DNA from: Colletes latitarsis
Taxonomy: Eukaryota > Arthropoda > Insecta > Hymenoptera > Colletidae
Direction: 5' to 3'
Length of the DNA: 64,000 nt
Assembly (NCBI RefSeq): GCF_051014445.1
Contig: NW_027488369.1
Span: 13,968,001 to 14,032,000 of the forward strand
The notes under the pieces are model-generated. The model was not told the DNA's origin. It ran no database searches and worked only from the letters and a program-made list of their open reading frames with translations. A program made the position numbers and the translations under genes. Of the stretch, positions 36,830 through 51,900 are shown in pieces (within the stretch, counting starts at the first letter, position 1; each line of letters opens with the position of its first letter).

Positions 36830-39800
36830 TGGCTAGATCCTGGGCTATTTCTGGATTGGATCACGTAGTAATGTGGTACCACACTGAAACAGTCAATTAA
36901 ACCGGGTTTCGATCAATATTTTAGAGGATAACGCATGTTAGGTCTAGGTTAGGCCTGGGATTTTCACTCATCAGACTCATACTTTCGCATTCTTCACATA
37001 CTTGTTGAACGGATCCTGGGTTTTTTCTGGTTTGGATCACGTAGTAGTGTGGTACCACACCGAAACTGTCCATTAAACCTGGTTTCGATCAATATTTTTG
37101 AGGATAACGCATGTTAGATCTAGGTTAGGCCGAGGATTTTCACTCATCAGACTCATACTTTCGCATTCTTCACATACTTGTTGAACGTATCCTGGGGTTT
37201 TACTGGATTGGATCACGTAGTAATGTGGTACCACACTGAAACAGTCAATTAAACTTGGTTTCGATCAATATTTTAGAGAATAATTCATGTTAGGTCTAGG
37301 TTAGGTCTGGGATTTGCACTCATCAGACTCATTCTTTCGCATATTTCTCATACTTGATGGCTAGATCCTGGGCTTTTTCTGGATTGCATCACGTAGTAAT
37401 GAAGCACAACACTGAAACAGTCAATTAAACCTGGTTTCCATCAATATCTTAGAGGACAACGCAAGTTAGGTCTAGGTTAGGCCTGGGATTTGCCCTCATC
37501 AGGCTCATACTTTCGCGTTTTTCACATACTCGTTGAACAGATCCTGGGTTATTTTCTGGTTTGGATCGCATAGTAATGTGGTACCACACTGAAACAGTCG
37601 ATTAAACCTGGTCTTGATAAATATTTTAGAGGATAACGCATGTTAGGTCCGGGTTAGGTCTAGGATTTGCCCTCATCAGGCTCATACTTTCGCATATTTC
37701 TCATACTTCATGGCTGGATCCTGGGCTATTTCTTGATTGGATCACGTAGTAATGTGGTACCACACTGAAACAGTCGATTAAACCGGGTTTCGATCAATAT
37801 TTTTGAGGATAACGCATGTCAGGTCTAGGTTAGGCCTGGGATTTTCACTCATCAGACTCATACTTTCGCACACTTCACATACTCGTTGAACAGATCCTGG
37901 GTTATTCTCTGGTTTGGATCACATAGTAATGTGGTACCACACTGAAACAGTCGATTAAAGCAGGTTTCGATCAATATTTTTGAGGATAACGCATGTTTGG
38001 TCTAGGTTAGGCCTGGGATTTTCACTCATCAGACTCATACTTTCGCATTCTTCTCATACTTGTTGAACGGATCCTGGGTTTTTTCTGGTTTGGATCACGT
38101 AGTAATGTGGGACCGCACAGAAACAATCAATTAAACCTGGTGTTGATAAATATTTTAGAGGATAACGCAAGTTAGGTCTGGGATAGGTCTGGGATTTGCC
38201 CTCATCAGACTCATACTTTCGCACACTTCACATACTCGTTGAACAGATCCTGGGTTATTTTCTGGTTTGGATCACATAGTAATGTGGTACCACACTGAAA
38301 CAGTCGGTTAAACCAGGTTTGGATCAACATTTTACAGGATAACGCATGTTAGGTCTACGTTAGGTCTGGGATTTTCACTCATCGGACTCATACTTTCGCA
38401 TTCTTCACATACTTGTTGAACGGATCCTGGGTTTTTTCTGGTTTGGATCACGTAGTAATGTGGTACCACACTGAAACATTGAATTAAACCTGGTCTTGAT
38501 AAATATTTTAGAGGATAACGCATGTTAGGTCTGGGTTAGGTCTAGGATTTGCCCTCATCAGGCTCATACTTTCGCATATTTCTCATACTTCATGACTGGA
38601 TCCTGGGCTATTTCTGGATTGGATCACGTATTAATGTGGTACCACACTGAAACAGTCAATTAAACCTGGCTTTGATGAATATTTTAGAGAATAATTCATG
38701 TTGGGTCTAGGTTAGGCATGGGATTTGCTCTCACCAGGCTCATTCTTTCGCATATTTCTCATACTAGATGGCTAGATCCTGGGCTTTTTCTGGATTGCAT
38801 CACGCAGTAATGAAGTACAACACTGAAACACTCAATTAAACCTGGTTTCGATCAATATTATTGAGGATAACGCATGTTAGGTCTAGGTTAGGCCTGGGAT
38901 TTTCACTCATCAGACTCATACTTTCGCGTTCTTCACATACTTGGTGAACGGATCTTGGGTTTTTTCTGGTGTGGATCACGTAGTAATGTGGTACCACACT
39001 GAAACAATCAATTAAACCTGATCTTGATAAATATTTTAGAGGATAACGCATGTTTGGTCTGGGGTAGGTCTAGTATTTGCCCCCATCAGGCTCATACTTT
39101 CGCATATTTCTCATACTTCATGGCTGGATCCTGGGCTGTTTCTGGATTGTATCACATAGTAATGTGGTACCACGCTGAAACAGTCGATTAAACCTGGTTT
39201 CGATCAATATTTTAGAGGATAACGCAAGTTAATTCTGGGATAGGTCTGGGATTTGACCTCATCAGACTCATACTTTCGCGTTTTTCACGTACTTGTTGAA
39301 CAGATCCTGGGTTTTTTCTGGTTTGGATCACGTAGTAGTGTGGTACCACACTGAAACAGTCCATTACACCTGCTTGCGATCAATATTTTAGAGGATAACG
39401 CATGTTAGGACTGGGTTAGGTCCAGGATTTGCCCTCATCAGGCTCATACCTTCGCATATTTCTCAAACTTGATGGCTAGATCCTGGGCATTTTCTGGATT
39501 ACATAACGTAGTAATGTGGTACCACACTGAAACATTCAATTAAACCTGGTCTTGATAAATATCTTAGAGGATAACGCACGTTAGGTCTGGGTTAGGTCTA
39601 GGATTTGCCCCCATCAGGCTCATACTTTCGCATATTTCTCATGCTTCATGGCTAGATCCTGGGCTATTTCTGGATTGGATCACGTAGTAATGTGGTACCA
39701 CACTGAAACAGTCAATTAAACCTGGTTTCGATCAATATTTTAGAGGATAACGCATGTTAGGTCTAGGTTAGGCCTGGGATTTTCACTCATCAGACTCATA

Positions 39801-42470
39801 CTTTCGCATTCTTCACATACTTGTTGAACGGATCCTGGGTTTTTTCTGGTTTGGATCACGTAGTAGTGTGGTACCACACCGAAACTGTCCATTAAACCTG
39901 GTTTCGATCAATATTTTTGAGGATAACGCATGTTAGATCTAGGTTAGGCCGAGGATTTTCACTCATCAGACTCATACTTTCGCATTCTTCACATACTTGT
40001 TGAACGTATCCTGGGGTTTTACTGGATTGGATCACGTAGTAATGTGGTACCACACTGAAACAGTCAATTAAACTTGGTTTCGATCAATATTTTAGAGAAT
40101 AATTCATGTTAGGTCTAGGTTAGGTCTGGGATTTGCACTCATCAGACTCATTCTTTCGCATATTTCTCATACTTGATGGCTAGATCCTGGGCTTTTTCTG
40201 GATTGCATCACGTAGTAATGAAGCACAACACTGAAACAGTCAATTAAACCTGGTTTCCATCCATATCTTAGAGGACAACGCAAGTTAGGTCTAGGTTAGG
40301 CCTGGGATTTGCCCTCATCAGGCTCATACTTTCGCGTTTTTCACATACTCGTTGAACAGATCCTGGATTATTTTCTGGTTTGGATCGCATAGTAATGTGG
40401 TACCACACTGAAACAGTCGATTAAACCTGGTCTTGATAAATATTTTAGAGGATAACGCATGTTAGGTCCGGGTTAGGTCTAGGATTTGCCCTCATCAGGC
40501 TCATACTTTCGCATATTTCTCATACTTCATGGCTGGATCCTGGGCTATTTCTTGATTGGATCACGTAGTAATGTGGTACCACACTGAAACAGTCGATTAA
40601 ACCGGGTTTCGATCAATATTTTTGAGGATAACGCATGTCAGGTCTAGGTTAGGCCTGGGATTTTCACTCATCAGACTCATACTTTCGCACACTTCACATA
40701 CTCGTTGAACAGATCCTGGGTTATTTTCTGGTTTGGATCACATAGTAATGTGGTACCACACTGAAACAGTCGATTAAAGCAGGTTTCGATCAATATTTTT
40801 GAGGATAACGCATGTTTGGTCTAGGTTAGGCCTGGGATTTTCACTCATCAGATTCATACTTTCGCATTCTTCTCATACTTGTTGAACGGATCCTGGGTTT
40901 TTTCTGGTTTGGATCACGTAGTAATGTGGGACCGCACAGAAACAATCAATTAAACCTGGTGTTGATAAATATTTTAGAGGATAACGCAAGTTAGGTCTGG
41001 GATAGGTCTGGGATTTGCCCTCATCAGACTCATACTTTCGCACACTTCACATACTCGTTGAACAGATCCTGGGTTATTTTCTGGTTTGGATCACATAGTA
41101 ATGTGGTACCACACTGAAACAGTCGATTAAACCAGGTTTGGATCAACATTTTACAGGATAACGCATGTTAGGTCTACGTTAGGTCTGGGATTTTCACTCA
41201 TCGGACTCATACTTTCGCATTCTTCACATACTTGTTGAACGGATCCTGGGTTTTTTCTGGTTTGGATCACGTAGTAATGTGGTACCACACTGAAACATTG
41301 AATTAAACCTGGTCTTGATAAATATTTTAGAGGATAACGCATGTTAGGTCTGGGTTAGGTCTAGGATTTGCCCTCATCAGGCTCATACTTTCGCATATTT
41401 CTCATACTTCATGACTGGATCCTGGGCTATTTCTGGATTGGATCACATATTAATGTGGTACCACACTGAAACAGTCAATTAAACCTGGCTTTGATGAATA
41501 TTTTAGAGAATAATTCATGTTGGGTCTAGGTTAGGCATGGGATTTGCTCTCACCAGGCTCATTCTTTCGCATATTTCTCATACTAGATGGCTAGATCCTG
41601 GGCTTTTTCTGGATTGCATCACGCAGTAATGAAGTACAACACTGAAACACTCAATTAAACCTGGTTTCGATCAATATTATTGAGGATAACGCATGTTAGG
41701 TCTAGGTTAGGCCTGGGATTTTCACTCATCAGACTCATACTGTCGCGTTCTTCACATACTTGTTGAACGGATCTTGGGTTTTTTCTGGTGTGGATCACGT
41801 AGTAATGTGGTACCACACTGAAACAATCAATTAAACCTGATCTTGATAAATATTTTAGAGGATAACGCATGTTTGGTCTGGGGTAGGTCTAGTATTTGCC
41901 CCCATCAGGCTCATACTTTCGCATATTTCTCATACTTCATGGCTGGATCCTGGGCTGTTTCTGGATTGTATCACATAGTAATGTGGTACCACGCTGAAAC
42001 AGTCGATTAAACCTGGTTTCGATCAATATTTTAGAGGATAACGCAAGTTAATTCAGGGATGGGTCTGGGATTTGACCTCATCAGACTCATACTTTCGCGT
42101 TTTTCACGTACTTGTTGAACAGATCCTGGGTTTTTTCTGGTTTGGATCACGTAGTAGTGTGGTACCACACTGAAACAGTCCATTACACCTGCTTGCGATC
42201 AATATTTTAGAGGATAACGCATGTTAGGACTGGGTTAGGTCCAGGATTTGCCCTCATCAGGCTCATACTTTCGCATATTTCTCAAACTTGATGGCTAGAT
42301 CCTGGGCATTTTCTGGATTACATAACGTAGTAATGTGGTACCACACTGAAACATTCAATTAAACCTGGTCTTGATAAATATCTTAGAGGATAACGCACGT
42401 TAGGTCTGGGTTAGGTCTAGGATTTGCCCTCATCAGGCTCATACTTTCGCATATTTCTCATGCTTCATGG
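36830..42470. repeat. Tandem duplication of a 16-monomer (2819-bp) block
   Basis: Copies at about 36.83-39.65 kb and 39.65-42.47 kb abut. Shared private words lie 2819 bp apart: CCGAAACTG (37061, 39880), GAAGCACAAC (about 37401 and 40220), TTTTCACGTA (39282, 42101) and CATGCTTCATGG (about 39640 and 42459). A partial third copy at about 46.43-48.1 kb is offset by 5635 bp from the second, and a shorter piece at about 33.68-34.65 kb lies 2815 bp before 36.50-37.47 kb. Confidence 0.85.
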
Positions 42471-45400
42471 CTAGATCCTGGGCTTTTTCTGGATTGCATC
42501 ACGTAGTAATGAAGTACAACACTGAACCCGTCAATCAAACCTGGTTTCCATCAATATCTTAGAGGACAACGCAAGTTAAGTCTGGGATTGGTCTGGGATT
42601 TGACCTCATCAGACTCATACTTTCGCACACTTCACATACGCGGTGAACTGATCCTGGGTTTTTTCTGGTTTGTCTCACGTAGTAGTGTGGTACCACACTG
42701 AAACAGTCCATTAAACCTGGTTTGCATCAATATTTTAGAGGATAACGCATGTTAGGTCTAGGTTAGCCCTGGGATTTTCACTCATCAGACTCATACTTTC
42801 GCATTCTTCACATACTTGTTGAACTGATCCTGGGTTTTTTCTGGTTTGTCTCACGTAGTAGTGTGGTACCACACTGAAACAGTCCATTAAACCTGGTTTG
42901 CATCAATATTTTAGAGGATAACGCATGTTAGGTATAGGTTAGCCCAGGGATTTTCACTCATCAGACTAATACTTTCGCATTCTTCACATACTTGTTGAAC
43001 TGATCCTGGGTTTTTTCTGGTTTGGATCACGTAGTAATGTGGTACCACACTGAAACAGTCGATTAAACCTGGTTTCGATCAATATTTTAGAGGATAACGC
43101 AAGTTAGGTCTGGGATAGGTCTGGGATTTGACCTCATCAGACTCATACTTTCGCACACGTCACATACTCGTTGAACAGATCCTGGGTTATTTTCTGGATT
43201 GCATCACGTAGTAATGAAGTACAACACTGAAACAGTCAATTAAACCTGGTTTCCATCAATATTTTAGAGGACATCGCATGTTAGGTCTAGGTTAGGCCTG
43301 GGATTTGCACTCATCAGGGTCATACTTTCGCAGTTTTAACATACATGTTGACCTGATCGAGGGTTTTTTCTGCTTTGGATCACGTAGTAAAGTGGTACCA
43401 CACTGAAACAGTCCATTAAACATGGTTTGGATCAATATTTTAGAGGATAACGCATGTTAGGTCTAGGTTAGCCCTGGGATTTTCACTGATCAGACTCATA
43501 CTTTCGCATTCTTCGCATACTTGTTGAACGGATCCTGGGTATTTTCTGGTTTGGTTCACGTAGTAATGTGGTACCACACTGAAACATTCAATTAAACCTG
43601 ATCTTGATAAATATTTTAGAGGATAACGCATGTTAGGTCTGGGTTAGGTCTAAGATTTGCCCCCATCAGGCTCATACTTTCGCATATTTCCCATACTTCA
43701 TGGCTAGATCCTGGGCTGTTTCTGGATTGTATCACGTAGTAATGTGGTACCACGCTGAAACAGTCAATTAAACCTGGTTTCGATCAATATTTTAGAGGAT
43801 AACGCAAGTTAGGTCTGGCATAGGTCTGGGATTCGCCCTAATCAGGCTCATACTTTCGCGTTTTTCACATACTTGTTGAACTGATCCTGGGCTTTTTCTG
43901 GTTTGGATCACGTAGTAATGTGGTACCACACTGAAACAGTCAATTAAACCTGGTTTCGATCAATATTTTAGAGAATAATTCATGTTAGGTCTAGGTTAGG
44001 TCTGGGATTTGCTCTCATCAGGCTCATACTTTCGCACACTTCACATACTCGTTTGACAGATCCTGGGTTATTTTCTGGTTTGGATCACGTAGTAAAGTGG
44101 TACCACACTGAAACAGTCCACTAAACCTGGTTTGGATCAATATTTTAGGGGATAATGCATGTTAGGTCTAGGTTAGCCCTGAAATTTTCACTCATCAGAC
44201 TCATACTTTCGCATTCTTCAGATACTTGTTGAACAGATCCTGGGTTTTTTCTGGTATGGATCACGTAGTAATGTGGTACCACACTGAAACATTCAGTTAA
44301 ACCTGGTCTTGATAAATATTTTTGAGGATAACGCATGTTAGGTCGGGGTTAGGTCTAGGATTTGCCCTCATCAGGCTCATACTTTCGCATATTTCTCATA
44401 CCTCATGGCTAGATCCTGGGCTGTTTCTGGATTGGATCACGTAGTAATGTGGTACCACACTGAAACAGTCAATTAAACCTGGTTTCGATCAATATTTTAG
44501 AGGATAACGCATGTTAGGTCTAGGTTAGGCCTGGGATTTTCACTCATCAGACTCATACTTTCGCATTCTTCACATACTTGTTGAACGGATCCTGGGTTTT
44601 TTCTGGTTTGGATCACGTAGTAGTGTGGTACCACACCGAAACTGTCCATTAAACCTGGTTTCGATCAATATTTTTGAGGATAACGCATGTTAGATCTAGG
44701 TTAGGCCGAGTATTTTCACTCATCAGACTCATACTTTCGCATTCTTCACATACTTGTTGAACGTATCCTGGGGTTTTACTGGATTGGATCACGTAGTAAT
44801 GTGGTACCACACTGAAACAGTCAATTAAACTTGGTTTCGATCAATATTTTAGAGAATAATTCATGTTAGGTCTGGGTTAGGCCGAGGATTTGCACTCATC
44901 AGACTCATTCTTTCGCATATTTCTCATACTTGATGGCTAGATCCTGGGCTTTTTCTGGATTGCATCACGTAGTAATGAAGTACAACACTGAAACAGTCAA
45001 TTAAACCTGGTTTCCATCAATATCTTAGAGGACAACGCAAGTTAGGTCTGGGAAAGGTCTGGGATTTGCCCTGATCAGACTCTTACGTTCGCATTCTCCA
45101 CATACTTGTTGAATGGATCCTGGGTTTTTTCTGGTATGGATCACGTAGTAATGTGGTACCACACTGAAACATTCAAATAAACCTGGTCTTGATAAATATT
45201 TTAGAGGATAACGCATGTTGGGTTTTGGTTAGGTCTAGGATTTGCCCACATCAGGCTCATACTTTCGCATATTTCTCATACTTCATGGCTAGATCCTGGG
45301 CTGTTTCCGGATTGTATCACGTAGTAATGTGGTACCACGCTGAAACAGTCAATTAAACCTTGTTTCGATCAATATTCTGGAGGATAACGCAAGTTAGGTC

Positions 45401-45920
45401 TGGGATAGGTCTGGGATTCGCCCTCATCAGGCTCATACTTTCGCACACTTCACATACTCGTTTAACAGATCCTGGGTTTTTTCTGGTTTGGTTCACGTAG
45501 TAATGTGGTACCACACTGAAACATTCATTTAACCTGGTCTTGATCAATATTTTAGAGGATAACGCATGTTAGGTTCGGGTTAGGTCTAGGATTTGCCCTC
45601 ATCAGGCTCATACTTTCGCATATTTCTCATACTTGATGGCTAGATCCTGGGCTTTTTCTGGATTGCATCACGTAGTATTGAAGTACAACACTGAAACAGT
45701 CAATTAAACCTGGTTTCGATCAATATTTTAGAGAATAACGCAAGTTAGGTCTGGCATAGGTCTGGGATTCGCCCTAATCAGGCTCATACTTTCGCGTTTT
45801 TCGCATACTTGCTGAACTGATCCTGGGCTTTTTCTGGTTTGGATCACGTAGTAATGTGGTACCACACTGAAACAGTCAATTAAACCTGGTTTCGATCAAT
45901 ATTTTAGAGAATAATTCATG
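42045..45920. repeat. 3.7-kb block of 176-bp monomers, second copy with one extra monomer
   Basis: Partner of 31.83-35.53 kb. It carries an extra tandem monomer at about 42.66-42.84 kb. Part of it (about 43.1-43.9 kb) is found again 5107 bp later at about 48.2-49.0 kb, and a further overlapping piece sits at about 49.08-49.28 kb. Confidence 0.8.
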
Positions 45921-48900
45921 TTAGGTCTAGGTTAGGCCTGGGATTTGCCCTCATCAGGCTCATACTTTCGCGTTTTTCACATACTTGTTGAACTGATCCT
46001 GGGTTTTTTCTGGTTTGGATCACGTAGCATAGTGGTACCACACTGAAACAGTCGATTAAACCTGGTTTTGATCAATATTTTAGAGAATAATTCATGTTAG
46101 GTCTAGGTTAGGTCTGGGATTTGCTCTCATCAGGCTCATTCCTTCGCATATTTCTCATACTTGATGGCTAGATCCTGGGCTTTTTCTGGATTGCATCACG
46201 TAGTAATGAAGTACAACACTGAAACAGTCAACTAAACCTGGTTTCCATCAATATCTTAGAGGACAACGCAAGTTAGGTCTGGGATAGGTCTGGGATTTGC
46301 CCACATCAGGCTCATACTTTGGCGTTTTTCACATACTCGTTGAACAGATCCTGGGTTATTTTCTGGTTTGGATCGCATAGTAATGTGGTACCACACTGAA
46401 ACAGTCGATTAAACCTGGTCTTGATAAATATTTTTGAGGATAACGCATGTTTGGTCTAGGTTAGGCCTGGGATTTTCACTCATCAGACTCATACTTTCGC
46501 ATTCTTCTCATACTTGTTGAACGGATCCTGGGTTTTTTCTGGTTTGGATCACGTAGTAATGTGGGACCGCACAGAAACAATCAATTAAACCTGGTGTTGA
46601 TAAATATTTTAGAGGATAACGCAAGTTAGGTCTGGGATAGGTCTGGGATTTGCCCTCATCAGACTCATACTTTCGCACACTTCACATACTCGTTGAACAG
46701 ATCCTGGGTTATTTTCTGGTTTGGATCACATAGTAATGTGGTACCACACTGAAACAGTCGATTAAACCAGGTTTGGATCAACATATTACAGGATAACGCA
46801 TGTTAGGTCTACGTTAGGTCTGGGATTTTCACTCATCAGACTCATACTTTCGCATTCTTCACATACTTGTTGAACGGATCCTGGGTTTTTTCTGGTTTGG
46901 ATCACGTAGTAATGTGGTACCACACTGAAACATTGAATTAAACCTGGTCTTGATAAATATTTTAGAGGATAACGCATGTTAGGTCTGGGTTAGGTCTAGG
47001 ATTTGCCCTCATCAGGCTCATACTTTCGCATATTTCTCATACTTCATGACTGGATCCTGGGCTATTTCTGGATTGGATCACGTATTAATGTGGTACCACA
47101 CTGAAACAGTCAATTAAACCTGGCTTTGATGAATATTTTAGAGAATAATTCATGTTAGGTCTAGGTCAGGCATGGGATTTGCTCTCACCAGGCTCATTCT
47201 TTCGCATATTTCTCATACTAGATGGCTAGATCCTGGGCTTTTTCTGGATTGCATCACGCACTAATGAAGTACAACACTGAAACACTCAATTAAACCTGGT
47301 TTCGATCAATATTATTGAGGATAACGCATGTTAGGTCTAGGTTAGGCCTGGGATTTTCACTCATCAGACTCATACTTTCGCGTTCTTCACATACTTCTTG
47401 AACGGATCTTGGGTTTTTTCTGGTGTGGATCACGTAGTAATGTGGTACCACACTGAAACAATCAATTAAACCTGATCTTGATAAATATTTTAGAGGATAA
47501 CGCATGTTTGGTCTGGGGTAGGTCTAGGATTTGCCCCCATCAGGCTCATACTTTCGCATATTTCTCATACTTCATGGCTGGATCCTGGGCTGTTTCTGGA
47601 TTGTATCACATAGTAATGTGGTACCACGCTGAAACAGTCGATTAAACCTGGTTTCGATCAATATTTTAGAGGATAACGCAAGTTAATTCTGGGATAGGTC
47701 TGGGATTTGACCTCATCAGACTCATACTTTCGCGTTTTTCACGTACTTGTTGAACAGATCCTGGGTTTTTTCTGGTTTGGATCACGTAGTAGTGTGGTAC
47801 CACACTGACACAGTCCATTACACCTGCTTGCGATCAATATTTTAGAGGATAACGCATGTTAGGACTGGGTTAGGTCTAGGATTTGCCCTCATCAGGCTCA
47901 TACTTTCGCATATTTCTCAAACTTGATGGCTAGATCCTGGGCATTTTCTGGATTACATAACGTAGTAATGTGGTACCACACTGAAACATTCAATTAAACC
48001 TGGTCTTGATAAATATCTTAGAGGATAACGCATGTTAGGTCTGGGTTAGGTCTAGGATTTGCCCTCATCAGGCTCATACTTTCGCATATTTCTCATACTT
48101 CATGGCTAGATCCTGGGCTTCTTCTGGATTGCATCACGTAGTAATGAAGTACAACACTGAACCCGTCAATCAAACCTGGTATCGATCAATATTTTAGAGG
48201 ATAACGCAAGTTAGGTCTGGGATAGGTCTGGGATTTGACCTCATCAGACTCATACTTTCGCACACGTCACATACTCGTTGAACAGATCATGGGTTATTTT
48301 CTGGATTGCATCACGTAGTAATGAAGTACAACACTGAAACAGTCAATTAAACCTGGTTTCCATCAATATTTTAGAGGACATCGCATGTTAGGTCTAGGTT
48401 AGGCCTGGGATTTGCAGTCATCAGGGTCATACTTTCGCAGTTTTAACATACATGTTGACCTGATCGAGGGTTTTTTCTGCTTTGGATCACGTAGTAAAGT
48501 GGTACCACACTGAAACAGTCCATTAAACATGGTTTGGATCAATATTTTAGAGGATAACGCATGTTAGGTCTAGGTTAGCCCTGGGATTTTCACTGATCAG
48601 ACTCATACTTTCGCATTCTTCGCATACTTGTTGAACGGATCCTGGGTATTTTCTGGTTTGGTTCACGTAGTAATGTGGTACCACACTGAAACATTCAATT
48701 AAACCTGATCTTGATAAATATTTTAGAGGATAACGCATGTTAGGTCTGGGTTAGGTCTAAGATTTGCCCCCATCAGGCTCATACTTTCGCATATTTCCCA
48801 TACTTCATGGCTAGATCCTGGGCTGTTTCTGGATTGTATCACGTAGTAATGTGGTACCACGCTGAAACAGTCAATTAAACCTGGTTTCCATCAATATTTT

Positions 48901-51900
48901 AGAGGATAACGCAAGTTAGGTCTGGCATAGGTCTGGGATTCGCCCTAATCAGGCTCATACTTTCGCGTTTTTCACATACTTGTTGAACTGATCCTGGGCT
49001 TTTTCTGGCTTGGATCACGTAGTAATGTGGTACAACACTGAAACACTCAATTAATCCTGGTTTCGATCAATACTATTGAGGATAACGCATGTTAGGTCTA
49101 GGTTAGCCCTGGGATTTTCACTGATCAGACTCATACTTTCGCATTCTTCGCATACTTGTTGAACGGATCCTGGGTATTTTCTGGTTTGGTTCACGTAGTA
49201 ATGTGGTACCACACTGAAACATTCAATTAAACCTGATCTTGATAAATATTTTAGAGGATAACGCATGTTAGGTCTGGGTTAGGTCTAAGATTTGCCATCA
49301 TCAGGCTCATACTTTCGCATATTTCTCATACTTCATGGCTGGATCCTGGGCTATTTCTGGATTGGAACACGTAGTAATGTGGTACCACAATGAAACAGTC
49401 AATTAAACCTGGTTTTGATCAATATTTTAGAGAATAATTCATGTTAGGTCTAGGTTAGGTCTGGGATTTGCCCTCATCAGGCTCATACTTTCGCAAATTT
49501 CTCATACTTCATGGCTGGATCCTGGGCTATTTCTGGATTGGATCACGTAGTAATGTGGTACCACACTGAAACAGTCAATTAAACCTGGTTTTGATCAATA
49601 TTTTAGAGGATAACGCAAGTTAGGTCTGGCATAGGTCTGGGATTCGCCCTAATCAGGCTCATACTTTCGCGTTTTTCACTTACTTGTTGAACTGATCCTG
49701 GGCTTTTTCTGGTTTGGATCACGTAGTAATGTGGTACCACACTGAAACAGTCAATTAAACCTGGTTTCGATCAATATTTTAGAGGATAACGCATGTTAGG
49801 TCTGGGTTAGGTCTAAGATTTGCCCTCATCAGGCTCATACTTTCGCATATTTCTCATACTTCATGGCTGGATCCTGGGCTGTTTCTGGATTGTATCACAT
49901 AGTAATGTGGTACCACGCTGAAACACTCGATTAAACCTGGTTTCCATCAATATTTTAGAGGACATCGCATGTTAGGTCTAGGTTAGGCCTGGGATTTGCA
50001 GTCATCAGGGTCATACTTTCGCAGTTTTAACATACATATTGACCTGATCGAGGGTTTTTTCTGCTTTGGATCACGTAGTAAAGTGGTACCACACTGAAAC
50101 AGTCCATTAAACCTGGTTTGGATCCATATTTTTAGAGGATAACGCATGTTAGGTCTAGGTTAGCCCTGGGATTTTCACTCATCAGACTCATACTTTCGCA
50201 TTCTTCACATACTTGTTGAACGGATCCTGGGTTTTTTCTGGTTTGGTTCACGTAGTAATGTGGTACCACACTGAAACATTCAATTAAACCTGATCTTGAT
50301 AACTATTTTGGAGTATAACGCATGTTAGGTCTGGGTTAGGTCTAGGATTTGCCCTCATCAGGCTCATACTTTCGCATATTTCTCATACTTCATGGCTAGA
50401 TCCTGGGCTGTTTCTGGATTGTATCACGTAGTAATGTGGTACCACGCTGAAACAGTCAATTAAACCTGGTTTCGATCAATGTTTTAGAGGATAACGCAAG
50501 TTAGGTCTGGCATAGGTCTGGGATTCGCCCTCATCAGACTCATACTTTCGCGTTTTTCACATACTTGTTGAACTGATCCTGGGCTTTTTCTGGCTTGGAT
50601 CACGTAGTAATGTGGTACAACACTGAAACACTCAATTAATCCTGGTTTCGATCAATATTATTGAGGATAACGCATGTTAGGTCTAGGTCAGCCCTGGGAT
50701 TTTCACTCATCAGACTCATACTTTCGCATTCTTCACATACTTGTTGAACGGATCTTGGGTTTTTTCTGGTGTGGATCACGTAGTAATGTGGTCCCACACT
50801 GAAACAATCAATTAAACCTGATGTTGATAAATATTTTAGAGGTTAACGCATGTTAGGTCTGGGTTAGGTCTAGGATATGCCCCCGTCAGGCTCACACTTT
50901 CGCATATTTCTCATACTTCATGGCTGGATCCTGGGCTGTTTCTGCATTGTATCACATAGTAATGTGGTACCACGCTGAAACAGTCGATTAAACCTGGTTT
51001 CGATCAATATTTTAGAGGATAACGCAAGTTAAGTGTGGGATAGGTCTGGGATTTGTCCTCATCAGACTCATACTTTCGCGTTTTTCACATACTTGTTGAA
51101 CAGATCCTGGGTTTTTCTGGTTTGGATCACGTAGTAGTGTGGTACCACACTGAAACAGTCCATTAAACCTGGTTGCGATCAATATTTTAGAGGATAACGC
51201 ATGTTAGGTCTGGGTTAGGTCTAGGATTTGCTCTCATCAGGCTCATTCTTTCGCATATTTCTCGTACTTCATGGCTGGATCCTGGGCTATTTCTGGATTG
51301 GATCACGTAGTAATGTGGTACCACACTGAAACAGTCAATTAAACCTGGTTTTGATCAATATTTTAGAGAATAATTCATGTTAGGTCTAGGTTAGGTCTGG
51401 GATTTGCTCTCATCAGGCTCATTCTTTCACATATTTCTCATACTTGACGGCTAGATCCTGGGCTTTTTCTGGTTTGTCTCACGTAGTATTGTGGTACCAC
51501 ACTGAAACAGTCCATTAAACCTGGTTTGCATCAATATTTTAGAGGATAACGCATGTTAGGTATAGGTTAGCCCAGGGATTTTCACTCATCAGACTAATAC
51601 TTTCGCATTCTTCACATACTTGTTGAACTGATCCTGGGTTTTTTCTGGTTTGGATCACGTAGTAATGTGGTACCACACTGAAACAGTCGATTAAACCTGG
51701 TTTCGATCAATATTTTAGAGGATAACGCAAGTTAGGTCTGGGATAGGTCTGGGATTTGACCTCATCAGACTCATACTTTCGCACACGTCACATACTCGTT
51801 GAACAGATCCTGGGTTATTTTCTGGATTGCATCACGTAGTAATGAAGTGCAACACTGAAACAGTCAATTAAACCTGGTTTCCATCAATATTTTAGAGGAC

